DNA from: Dryas octopetala
Taxonomy: Eukaryota; Streptophyta; Magnoliopsida; Rosales; Rosaceae
DNA length: 64,000 bases
Assembly: GCA_963921425.1 (NCBI GenBank)
Contig: OY992836.1
Span: 4,169,825 to 4,233,824 of the forward strand
Direction: 5' to 3'
The notes below the pieces were generated by a model that was given only the letters and a program-made list of their open reading frames with translations, did no database searches and was not told the origin of the DNA. Within the stretch, counting starts at the first letter, position 1, and every line of letters begins with the position of its first letter. The position numbers and the translations under genes were made by a program. Of the stretch, positions 48,915 to 60,200 are shown in pieces.

Positions 48915-49563
48915 GATCTGCAAGTTGGTTGAATTGGATCTACAAATCAAACTTCACAATCACTTCATGGTTTGTTGGGGAATTGGGGAGATCTTCAAAG
49001 ATGACGGATGGGAGGAAGAAGTGGTCTATGGCGGTGGGAAGGGCGGCGAGGACGGAGGTCTGGGCTTTGGTGGGTGGTCGTCGGAGGGGATGATGAAGGT
49101 GACGGTGAAGTTGTGGTGGTGGACGAGAGAGTTGGTGGGTGGGTGCGACAGTGGGGCTAGGTGGGTGGGTGCCACGGGGTTGGGTAGGAGGGGGGGTGTG
49201 ACGAGGCCGGGAGGTTGGGTTGGGGGGGAGGTGCGACGGGTCCGGGAGGGGCTAGGTTGGGGTGGGGGGGGGGGGAATGGAATTGCAGAAGAAAAAGAAA
49301 AAACAAGGGAGAAGAAGTTGGGGTGGGTTCCACTTTTGGATCTATGTGGCAAAATAAGGAGTGCTGAGTGGGTCTAGAGAGGTCAAAATGACTAATATGC
49401 CCTGCCACGTCAGTAAGGTTAACGGAAGTTACGACGGAATTGAGCCGAAGAGGTACATTAGAATAACATTGTAACTGTTAGGTGGTAAATTGATAGAATT
49501 AAAAAGTAAAGGGGCACATTAGGAATGGAATCAAAGTTCAGGGGACAAAATTGATAATAAGCC
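48401..49563. mobile_element. MULE-like element with long TIRs and perfect 9-bp TSD
   Basis: The ends are GGCTTATTATCAATTTTG and CAAAATTGATAATAAGCC (perfect), with arms of about 170 bp containing 'ttacaacgttattctaatgt' and its inverted match. The flanks tatttttta at 48392-48400 and 49564-49572 are identical. The interior holds a C-rich block (48760-48890), (CT)n (48885-48913) and a G-rich block (49010-49270). The long frames there, such as 48925-49377, are compositionally biased and have no recognised domain. Confidence 0.9.
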
Positions 49564-49705
49564 TATTTTTTATCAATATTAGAAAGACCAGCTCCATTCA
49601 AAAGTCGATAAATGAAGAGTGACCCACGTCCATTAACCTATCACTACTCATCGTTTACTTAGACCATGAGGAGACAATAATTAAGCTGACACACAGATAT
49701 ATAAG

Positions 49706-50725
49706 GGGAAATTCTATTCATACCCAAAAATTTTCTTTTCTTACCCAACATAAATTTTGAAGATGAATGGACCATTATGTCCCACCATAAAATTATTATT
49801 AAGGACAAATTATATTTAAAAATAAAAAACCTCAATTTTCTCTCCATACTCAACATCTCATTTCATCAACCTCCCTCCCTCTCAAGCTTACCTTCATAAC
49901 TAAACTCCAAACCCTAAACTAATTTTTGTCCTCATATCATCCAATCAAGATTGTTTTGACGAATGGAGAGTCAAATCGTTGTTTGGAAGCCTTCAAACAA
50001 GGGTTGTGTGCAAATTTTTTCATGTTCTGAACACCATGAACAGTTTTGGGTTTGCGCAGTGTTTTGTGGACCAGGTACGAACATTTGCATTATATTTTAT
50101 AGATGTCTTTCGAACATTTGCATTATATTCGGCAGGTACCCACCGAATAGTGATAGGATATTCAGCAGGTGCCCACCAAATATCCTATCCGAATAGTAAT
50201 AGGATATTCGGTAGGTGCCCACCAAATAGTGCATAAATGCCTAAAATTATCACACAACCCTCGTTCAATGGGCACTTGCTAAATATCCTGACCATATTCG
50301 GTGAGCACCTGCCGAATACCCTATCACTATTCGATAGGTACCTGCCGAATATAATGCAAATGTTCGGATTTGGTCCACCGAACACTGTGCAAACCCAAAA
50401 CTTTTCATGAGAACAAAAATTAATTTCTTTATGTTCATGGAGAAAGAGGGTGGGCTATTTCGGGTGGGATGTTGTGGGTGAGATCTACTAGCGAGGCGAC
50501 AAAGGCGGGTCGTCTTTGTGGGGGCGGCAAGAGCGGCGGTTGATTCAAAGGGTGGTGGCTGTGTGATCTTGATGTCTACAGTTGGGTAAGGTGAGAACAC
50601 TTAAGGGTATGATAATAACTTGGGTTGGGTAAAATGAGTAAATGTTGTATTTAAAAAGGTAATATTGGGTAAATTGAGAAGGTTGGGTAAAATAAAAAAA
50701 ATGTTGGGTACCAATAGAATTACCC
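49706..50725. mobile_element. TIR element with an internal palindromic array
   Basis: The left end GGGAAATTCTATTCATACCC and the right end, complement of GGGTAATTCTATTGGTACCC, are imperfect TIRs. 'ttacccaac' repeats follow inside both arms. The flanks atatataag and atacatagg share 7 of 9 bases, suggesting a MULE-type 9-bp duplication. The centre (about 50020-50410) is a second inverted repeat. Confidence 0.65.
50020..50410. repeat. Inverted array of TTCGG-AGGTGCCCACCGAA units
   Basis: Short units of the form 'attcggYaggtRcccaccRaat' recur near 50129, 50161, 50207, 50297 and 50330, in both orientations. Outer arms 'gttttgggtttgcgcagtgt' (50042) and 'acactgtgcaaacccaaaac' (50382) mirror each other. 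Two overlapping frames on each strand are translations of this repeat. Confidence 0.75.
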
Positions 50726-50734
50726 ATACATAGG

Positions 50735-51299
50735 TCGTATATACATTGAGAAACATTTGTACAAACTGATAATCGAACATGCTATCAGAATACGAGTCCA
50801 AACTATCTAAGTCTAAAATTAGTAGGAGAAAAGTAAAATTTGTATGAACAGCATCTTGGAGAAGGCCGTGGCCATAATAAATATGCACTGACGAGTAACT
50901 AGTCACCTTCTCAACTACCAAAGCCTGTAATGTATATATATTGGACCAGCATAAGATGCATATTCTCTTACCAATAAGTTGAGCATCTTTCTCAAAGCTC
51001 AAAGATAAACATCCAAGTCAGACAAATGCAAGCAATTCATGCTTGACGTGGTAGTCAAAGGAAAATGTGGAGAACTCCAAATTTTGTCGATTGGTTCCAT
51101 GTCACCCGAGAACCTCCACCTTCCATCTTCATTTTAGTCATTCAAAAACAGTAACACCCATTTTCAATTTCTTTGGTCCAAAAGTTTCTTTAAAATTTCT
51201 GTTTTATAAACCCAATTTCCTTGAACATCATCACAATTGGACAAATCCCGCCTGCTCAACGTGCACTAGGGATGAGAATCCATCAGCCTCAGACGATTC
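50735..51299. other. 3' flank of POLD1
   Basis: Non-coding sequence downstream of the POLD1 stop codon. It presumably holds the 3' untranslated region, but no poly(A) site was assigned with confidence. Confidence 0.45.
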
Positions 51300-54200
51300 T
51301 CAGAAATTCCACCGGTCTAATTGAACTTTGGCTTCAGCCATGTCTTTTTGTGCCTTCTTTCTCCTATAAAATATAGGGCAATCCCGACTGGAAGAAAGCA
51401 TAGAGTTAAATACAAAATCCTGCTGAGAGACATATAGCAAAAGTAAAATGATTGCATTCCAGGACAGATAAACATGCCTCCCTTCCAGATGGGGGGTATT
51501 GCATTGTATATTCCAACTCCAAATACATGACATAATTAGAAAATGCCAATACTTTTTAAAATAAAAAACAGCCGACTAGCATGCAACTTTGTTCCAATCA
51601 AATCCCCCACTGGGAAATAATAGCAACGTATAAAAGTCACTCAAATTGATGAAATTGTAATACCTTGTGCAGAGCACATCTTGATGAAGAGAGGCTTGGC
51701 ACTCTTGGCATTGTGTCCATAACCTCCCAAAAAGAGTCTCTAGCTCAGACACTGCAACCATTACAAAACCATCTTTTTAAACCTCATGCAGTTCAGTCCC
51801 AATATAAGAATGTCATTTCAATTTAGCACAGAATACAAGTCTGAAATAGATGCATACCATGAGCCACTGTTTTGCCGTAGAGTTCAGCTTCTCTTCCCTT
51901 ACAGTGTGAGCAAAGAGTTCGGTCCGTGTTGCTGGTGGATTAACACAACATATATAAGGATCTGGGTTCTTTATCCCATCAAATGTGAAGAAATCAAAGC
52001 AATATCCATACACTGGACAAATCCACACCCACAAAACCTCAAAGAGTAAAGAATAATGAGTTGATTACTTGAAGGTGATTTTTTGTTTAGTACTTCAACC
52101 AACAATATCATGCAAGAATGTACTGTATCCCATTGCATGCTTCAAATAAAAAGCAATTTTAACCTCCCATTACATTTTGCACAAACATGGTAAGACAGAT
52201 CTAAAATCCCCAAAGTGATCACAACATTTACCCTGATTTAACAAGGATGTTTGAGAACTTAATATCCTGCCGGTGTAAGATAAAGGTTTAAAGCCTCTAC
52301 GCTACGCCCGGTTCACTCTTTTCAAGCATAAGGGCTTTACCCGCTCAACCATCAGAAGAGGGCTTTTCCCATCGCCATGGAGTGAGTAACTAGCTCGGCT
52401 AACCACTAAGTCACTCATGCAAATATTCTTACTAAAAGGAGAGGCACCAACGGTGTTGACCGAGAGGAGTTTACTTGCTCGACTATAAAAGGAGAGGGTT
52501 TAGACCTCGACCGTTAGGGAGGACTATAATGGATTTTATAAAAGGGAGAGGAACAAAGTGAATAGCGGTGAAGCGGGAGAGGCAGGAAGTGAATAGAAGA
52601 AGTGAAGAAGTCACTCAATTGAACCAATGTGTATACCGGTGATAGTAACAGTGGATCCAAATCTACCTCTAAAACTGCACAAAGATGAGGCAGTGTAGAC
52701 CCATGTGCTTAGAGTGAATAGTACTGTCTACAATGCTTTGATTGGTCATCTTGGAGGTCCTTCTGTGTGTAATGGTTAGGTGCACGATGATTCTATGAAA
52801 GATGCATTTGAGAATGCCAGGTGCCAAGCTTCTTGGTGTGCTTGACAGTACTCAAGATTTTGACCTTGATGATCTTAATTCTAAACTTTGTGCTCAACAG
52901 ATGTAAGCTTTGTAAAAGCTATAAAATTAGGTCAATAACCTTTCCATTGTCCCTCCCAGGCTCAAAATTTCTTGAAATTGGCGCCCCTTGAATGAATTTT
53001 AAAAATACTATGGTACACCCACTTAAAAATTGTTTTAAACCTGTAGCTCTCTACACAAGCAAAAAAAAGAAAAAAAAAAAAGTAGTTTTACTTATTGCTT
53101 AAGGGTTACAGTGCCTAACACTGTCCATCTATTTCAAAACACTCCTCAAGTCTGTCCATAAGTCAAAGCTTTCCTAGTCTAAACACTCATACCAACAATC
53201 TTCTTTATGATATAAATATTATACACGTACAATGTTTATGTTGGTCAAACTTAGGGGACAAAATATACTTTCTACATAATTTCTGTCCAAGCTAAGCCTT
53301 CATGAACTTGTGGACTTGCTAACTAACAATCAGCAAGTTACTAAAGTAGCTAACGCTGATAAGAAAATTTAGGGTCATTTATCTCTTCAGTACGCTCACC
53401 ATAAAATGACTCGTTTAGAACAAAAACTGCATATGGTAGTACCTAAGTAGAGCTTTGCAACCAATGCAAGTGAGTTGTTTCTTTGCAAATTTCATTATGC
53501 CACTATTTGAAGGAGTAGAGATTGAGATAGATCTTGTGTGACTTCCATGGAGAAGTTCCTTGCTAGCATTCTTCAAAATGGGCTCAAAAATTCTTAAAAG
53601 TGGCTGTAACATAAAACATCATGTAAGCAGGTAAGTAAATAAAATTACATTTTGAATAATAGAATGTATGCAAAATGCAATAGTTTAAACTAGCCTTTAT
53701 CCTGTCAAATAAAATATAATAATATTAAAATAGTTACCTTGCTAATTTGATTTTCAAGATAGTATTGAGGGTCTATAGGAATGTTATTCTCGAGCACATA
53801 GATGGGGTCCTCTGACTTCTCATACGCCTGATTATATCATGTACTGATTAATATTTGATAACCCCCGCCTAAAGCATATGCAATGAAAAGAAAAGAAAAA
53901 TCTGCAGAAGGATTACCTTAGCACCTTTGGCAGCTTTAATAATGACATAAGGTACTCGATCCCCAACATTTGGAGCAGTAGCAGCATCTCGCTGTCAGTC
54001 CCAAATTGAACAAGAGTTGTAAGAGATGGAATAACTTGTTTTCTAGCCCAAAGACATGAGCATTTTACTAGGAAGTTGAAGTTCTCATGAAAAATGTAAA
54101 TAAAAGGCCCAGGCCTCACAATAAACATGTTCAAGAGTGTTATGGTGTGTGTCAATGTTGAGGATAGGATCCTGGAGTCCCTGGCTAGGGGTGTGAAATC

Positions 54201-57200
54201 GGTAAGTGTGACCATTGAATTATTTGGGCTCCCTTTGCTGGGTAATTTGTGGTCTTGGGAATTGATTTTAAGGCAAAACTTGAATGTTTGGAGTTTCTCT
54301 GCATCAGAAATTTTTCTTGTAAATCAATTTTCAATCCTTACAGAAAACCTCTAGGATGATTTGGAAGTCTGGCATCGCTACTAAAGTTCAGGTTCTAGCT
54401 TGGATGGTGGCCCATGGAAAAATTAAGACGTAATCTACTCCAAAAGAAAAAAAATAAAAAATACCTAGTTATTGCCTCATAGGATCTCTTTGTTCTGTAG
54501 AGATGCTGAGCAAGAGCATTGATCAATCTTTTTGCATTGTTCTTTTACCACTCATATTTGTGGAAGGTTGCTTCAGCTCTTTGGTATTTGTGGCTGTGCT
54601 ACCTAGAGATTGCTACTGTTTATGGGCCAAGGATCCGACGGAAGTTAGTTTAAACAAGAAAGCTAGTACTTGTAGTGTGGTGAAGTTTTGTTAATTTTGT
54701 GGACTGTTTCAGATGGAAAGACAACAGGTTTTTTTAAGATAAGAGGGAGGATGTGGAATTCCTGTGGAGGACGAGAGATTTTTGACATTGTTGTGGAAAG
54801 ACAATAGGATTCTTCATAAAACATTATAAGAACATTTCCCATTTCCTCTACTTTGATTTATTTTGATCGGGAACGAGTAATGTAGCCTGAGGGGCTTTTA
54901 TTCTTAGTTGATTGTTGTTCTCTTTCCTAAGATGGACATCTTTTTTGTCTTGGTACTTTTTTCTTCTCTTAGTAAAACTTTTGTTTTTTGTAAGAAAAAA
55001 AAAATCCGAAGTTTACATTACAGAATAATACAAGATAACACACATCTCATAATATATGAAACGATGCGAAACAGTATGCATATTTCTGAAAAATGACACA
55101 AGCACTTTCAAGATTCCAATTTTAATTTTTTTCTTAAACAATAATAATGCATTGTTTAGAAATTGACTAGGATCATAACATACGCATTCACATGACGTCC
55201 ACATGCCCCATAAAATTTTTTTAAGGAAAAAAAAAAATTTACCAACACCACTAATTGTGTCTGTAAATAATAAAGATAAAACCACTATCATTTCTCTTTC
55301 TTTTTCAATAAATGAAATAATTTTTAATAACATCAGTATTTAACTATACTATTCGTAATTCTCACACAAAAAATCTCATGATTTCTTTGTCATATATACC
55401 AAAAAGTGTTTATAATGCAAACATCAAAGCAATCTTTTCACTTCCCAAAGTAACCCGTGCTCACTCTAGATTTTGTAGAGAAATTTTCTCCACCTTTGGT
55501 AGAGGCAAAGTTGTAAAGTGTAATGCTACAGATAATATAGTGATGCAATAATTCTTTCAAAGAATTTATAAAGCAAGTGTGTGAAATCAGTTGGAAACAT
55601 GCATTTATAAAGCAAGTCAAGTCAATAGTACATACCTTGCGCATACGTTCAGCAAGTTCAACATGAGCTGCCTTTACTTCATAGTCATCCCCGGTTTTTG
55701 TCAGGCCCTGAAAAATTATGGTTTGAGCATTACCACTTGACCTTTTTTATGGGTAGGGGGGCTGAAAGAGTTTTAAGTAACAGAACTCTGAGAAGAAGCC
55801 AAGGGACTAAGTGATGACAATCTAAGGCACTATGTAAGCATAGCACTTTCCCCACCTTAGTGATAACCAAAAGCGATAAATCCATGCGGTTCATGAGAAG
55901 ATCTGAGATGGTATTCTTGACATACTGGACTGCCCCAGGAATATCTCTGTCAATAAGTATTTTGTGCAGGCACTCATTTACCAGGTTTTTGACCAATAAG
56001 CAATTGTCTCTTCGCACTGTTTCAATGCCTGCCAATGATAGATAATTAATAAGTGATGCATTCAACAAAACACTGAGCAGAAAGAGAGCTTAAAAAATTC
56101 TAATTAACCTTTAGTATCCATTTTGTCAAACTTGTCTGGATTTGTCCATAATAAACCAGCATATCTCTTCTTGCTAATCAGTAGATATGGATGATAAACC
56201 TTGTCAAACTCGAGTTTGATAGGCTTCATGGCACAGATACCCCAAATACAATGTTAGAAAATAAAAATTATTAAAGAAAGAAAAAGGCTGAGATATGTGT
56301 GATGATAGCATTCAGGGAGTAAGGAAGTGTCAAATGACAAATTACTACCATGTCTCACGTATAATAGTCTCACCAACTAAATTACTATGTATATAAGTGA
56401 TCTCAACATTACAAATTAAGAAAGAACTGACAAAAAGTTTGCTGACAAAGCACAAAACTAAAAGTCTACTTGTGAAGTTTCAGCTCTGTCATCCCCATTA
56501 TTTGTAATAACACTTCCGTTAAAACATTGGTTTATGACTCATTAATCCCTTCTTTTGTCTATAGAAAATGCACATATATTGAAACCATTTCACTAAAAGA
56601 TTAGTATGCCAAAGAGATAGTCAAAATGACCACCAAATTTATCACATCTGCTCACAAGAGGATTTATTATAAACCCTCCCAAGAACTTTCCGTGTGTGCA
56701 TGTGTGTGAGTGTGTCCATCAGGAATCTCTAATTTTGCACCATACCATGAACAAACTAAGACACATGAGTACAACAAAAGCATATCAACTCCTACTTTTG
56801 AGAAGGTTCCGCTGATATATTCAGCAGCTTCTCTCCCCAAGTTCATTGCTGCTTCCACGGTGGCCACACCGAATTGCACCATAACCGAGTCTGTGTCCCC
56901 ATATATAACCTATGGCAATAAAATTGTGAACTTCCATCAATTACATATTTTAATGTAAGTATAAAGAAAAGAGAAAGGTTCACAACAAAAAATAAAATGG
57001 AAAAGAATTAATCTGCCGTCATGTATGAGAAGAAATAACAATTACTCAAATTTTTTAATACACTCATGGTGCATTTGGATGAGGAAATTAAACTTGGTAT
57101 CTAGGGAAAAGTTGGTATTTGGTAAATGACAATCTCTAATTTCATTTGGTATCATCAAAGAGGAAAGGGTGGAAGGTTGACTTTAATACAATACACTCAT

Positions 57201-60200
57201 GGTGCATTTGGATGAGGAAATTAAACTCGGTATCTAGGGAAAAGTTGGTATTTGGTAAATGACAATCTCTAATTTCATTTGGTATCATCAAAGAGGAAAG
57301 GGTGGAAGGTTGACTTTAATACACAATCAGTATTGAGTAGCTTACCAATTTATTATCTCTCGCTATTCAAGATTCCTAGTAGTGTGGCGAAAAAATTGGA
57401 GAAACTAATGAGGGATTTTTTATGGGAAGGAGTAGCAGAAGGAAAGGACCAATTGGTGAGATGGGAGGTAGTTGCTCAAGCTAAAGAGAAAGGTGGTCTT
57501 GGGGTAGGCAATTTGGTGAAGAAAAATGAGGCTTTACTTGGGAAATGGCTGTGAAGGTTTTCAATAAAGAGGGAGTCCCTGTGGCATGCTATCATCAAAA
57601 GCAAATATGGGATGCATAGGAATGGTTGGTATTCCAACATTGTGGTTCAAGGCTCAAGTCGTTGCCCTTGGAAAGATATTTCTCAAGGCCTTCCTCAATT
57701 TTCGTCTTATTGCCATTTTGGGGTGGGGAATGGGGAAAGGGTCAGGTTTTGGGAAGAGTGCTGGGTTGGTCAAACAGAATTCTGTTTTATTTTTCCTCGG
57801 GTCTATAGGCTCTCTCAACTTCAAAATTCGTTCATAGCAAGTCTATGTGTTGACTCTTCTTCTTTACCTCTGAGCTGGAATTTTGGGGTTAGGAGAAATC
57901 TAAATGGTTTAGAGGTGGAGGAGTTAACATCTTTATTGTCTTGTCTAAATGATATTGTGCTGGTCCCACAAACAGAAGATAGGAGAATTTGGACTTTAGA
58001 GTCTGCAGGGGTTTTTTCGTGTAAGTCTTTTTCGAGGGTCTTAATGGATAATCCTTCTCTCATTTTCCTCCCTCTCGTGTAATCTGGAAGGCCAAAGTAC
58101 CACCTAAGGTACGAGTATTAGCTTGGATTGTTGCTTATGGAAGGCTGAACACCTGTGACTTGGTTCAGCGAAGAAGACCTTCTTCCTGCTTATCTCCTCA
58201 TTGGTGCGTGATGTGTAGACAAGAGGCGTAAATTTTGGATCATTTATTGCTGCAGTGCCCAGTCGCTTCATCGTTGTGGCAGAGACTCTTTAGAGAGTGT
58301 GGGCTGAGATGGGAGGTTCCAGCTTCTACTACTGCCTTGCTGTCGGAGAGTTTTAAGTTTTTTGAAGGGAAAAAGAAGGGGATGGTGTTGGGGAGTGTGC
58401 TATGATGGCCATTTTGTGGGTAATTTGGGTGGAGAGAAAAGGATTTTTGATGATGCAAGGGAGGAAGAGGTGCATATTCTATGGGAGAGAGTTTGATTAT
58501 GGGCTTCTTTATGGGCATCAGTTACTCCAATTTTTAGGGATTTTTCATTTTCTGTAATCTTGTCTAATTGGGGGGCTGTTGTGTATTAGGGAGACTTTCT
58601 CATAACTTTTGTATGATTGGTGCTTTATCATCCAAGAGTTTATTATCTTGGAAGGTGTAGGTTAGTGGACGTCTTTTTCACTGCATTATATGTTGTATTG
58701 TTCTTTTTTTCTTTTAATGAAAGTTTGTTTCTAATAAAAAAAAAAAAAGAGGAAATCTTGAGACTCAGTGTGGAAAACAGTTGTCGAAGTTGGGGTCATA
58801 AAATCTGACTTTAAATTCCACCTTTTTTATTATATATAAGAAACCCAAACTTTAGTAAAGAAAAATTTTGAAGAGAATATGTGGATCCATCCCCTCCCAA
58901 AAAACCAAGAATAAGTATGCCGAAGGAAATGTTCTTGAAATGTTTTGACAAGGATGCCAAAGGGAAGCAAGCAGTCTAATCCTATCCCAAATTAATTCCA
59001 CTTCCTCCTCATCTTCCAAGATTCTCTTGTTCAGTTGCAGCCAAACATACCACAAGAAAGCCAGAACAGCACATCTTCAAAAAGTAATCACCTAATCCTT
59101 AGCCCCTTCTACCATCTAGCCCCCTATTGCATCTTGAGGGGCAAGAAAATCAGCCCAAACAGGGTTTGCAGACCCAAAATAGAATAAAAAAGGAAAAAAG
59201 AGCCTCCCTAGGGGGTGCCAAGACTGGGCCCACCTCCCTAGGAGGCGAGTGCAGAAAGGTGAGGGGAGAGTTGGGAGAGTTAGGAGAGGTGGGGCAGATA
59301 GGCGAGACTGGGCCCACCTCCCTAGGGTGCAATAGGGCAGAAAGGTGAGGGAAGAGTTGGGCGGGCTAGGGTGCTTTATTTGAGAAAGGGGCTGGTGGCT
59401 ACTACGTAAAAGCTAGGGTTTTTTGTTAATCTCCTTACAGGATGTGGAAGCTAGGAATGGGAGGCTTTGATACCAAATAGAAAATGTATATATGGCTGTA
59501 ATTGCCTTTCACAATGTGAGACCAAGCACATATATTAACATTACAAATATTCACATGACTGACAAAAACACCCTTATAGGTGAAACGAATAAAGAGTAAT
59601 GAAGGATAATAATAAAGTTAAATAACGCCTGTTAAACACGGTTTCCAACAATTGCAAACCCATTATTATGGAAAAATTGAGATGACATACCTCAGCATTG
59701 TGTTCATAGCCTTTAAGTGTAGTAAATTTGTCTTTTACAAGGTTTTTTGTGTGCTCAATCATCTGTCGACCTTTAGAAGACAGCCAACTCATTAGATCGA
59801 GCACAACTCAAAGAGGGATATATTCAATATGGCAAAAAAAATGATAAATACATGATTTTGTTCAAAATATACCATAGCTCGTGACACTTGATGATATCTC
59901 TAAACATGGTAACTGACCAACAGTAGCTCCAGTAAACCCATATACGGAATTTGCACTTATCTGCACGAATGGACTAATCAATATATATATATGTACACAA
60001 TTTTAAGAGTGGAAACTATGATTAAAAAAATTATAAATTTAACAGTTCAGAGTTTACTTTTAAGGCCAACTGTCGACCGTCTAGCACTGCTTTCTCAAGT
60101 GGATCCTTTGCTTCCTAGGATTAGAAAATAATAATTTATATAGTTGCATGCAGAAAAGGCCTAGTAATAATGTAGTAAGCTGAAATAAAAGAAATAATAT

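Noticed and set aside
48925..49408. 150-aa glycine/tryptophan-rich frame and its antisense proline-rich frames
   Set aside because: They come from the G-rich interior of a MULE-like element, with no recognisable domain.
53913..54215. 100-aa - strand frame as a separate gene
   Set aside because: It reads a POLD1 exon (53917-53991) in the wrong frame plus intron sequence.
57612..58082. 156-aa frame as a possible gene
   Set aside because: It is part of a LINE ORF2 fragment that includes the neighbouring frames.
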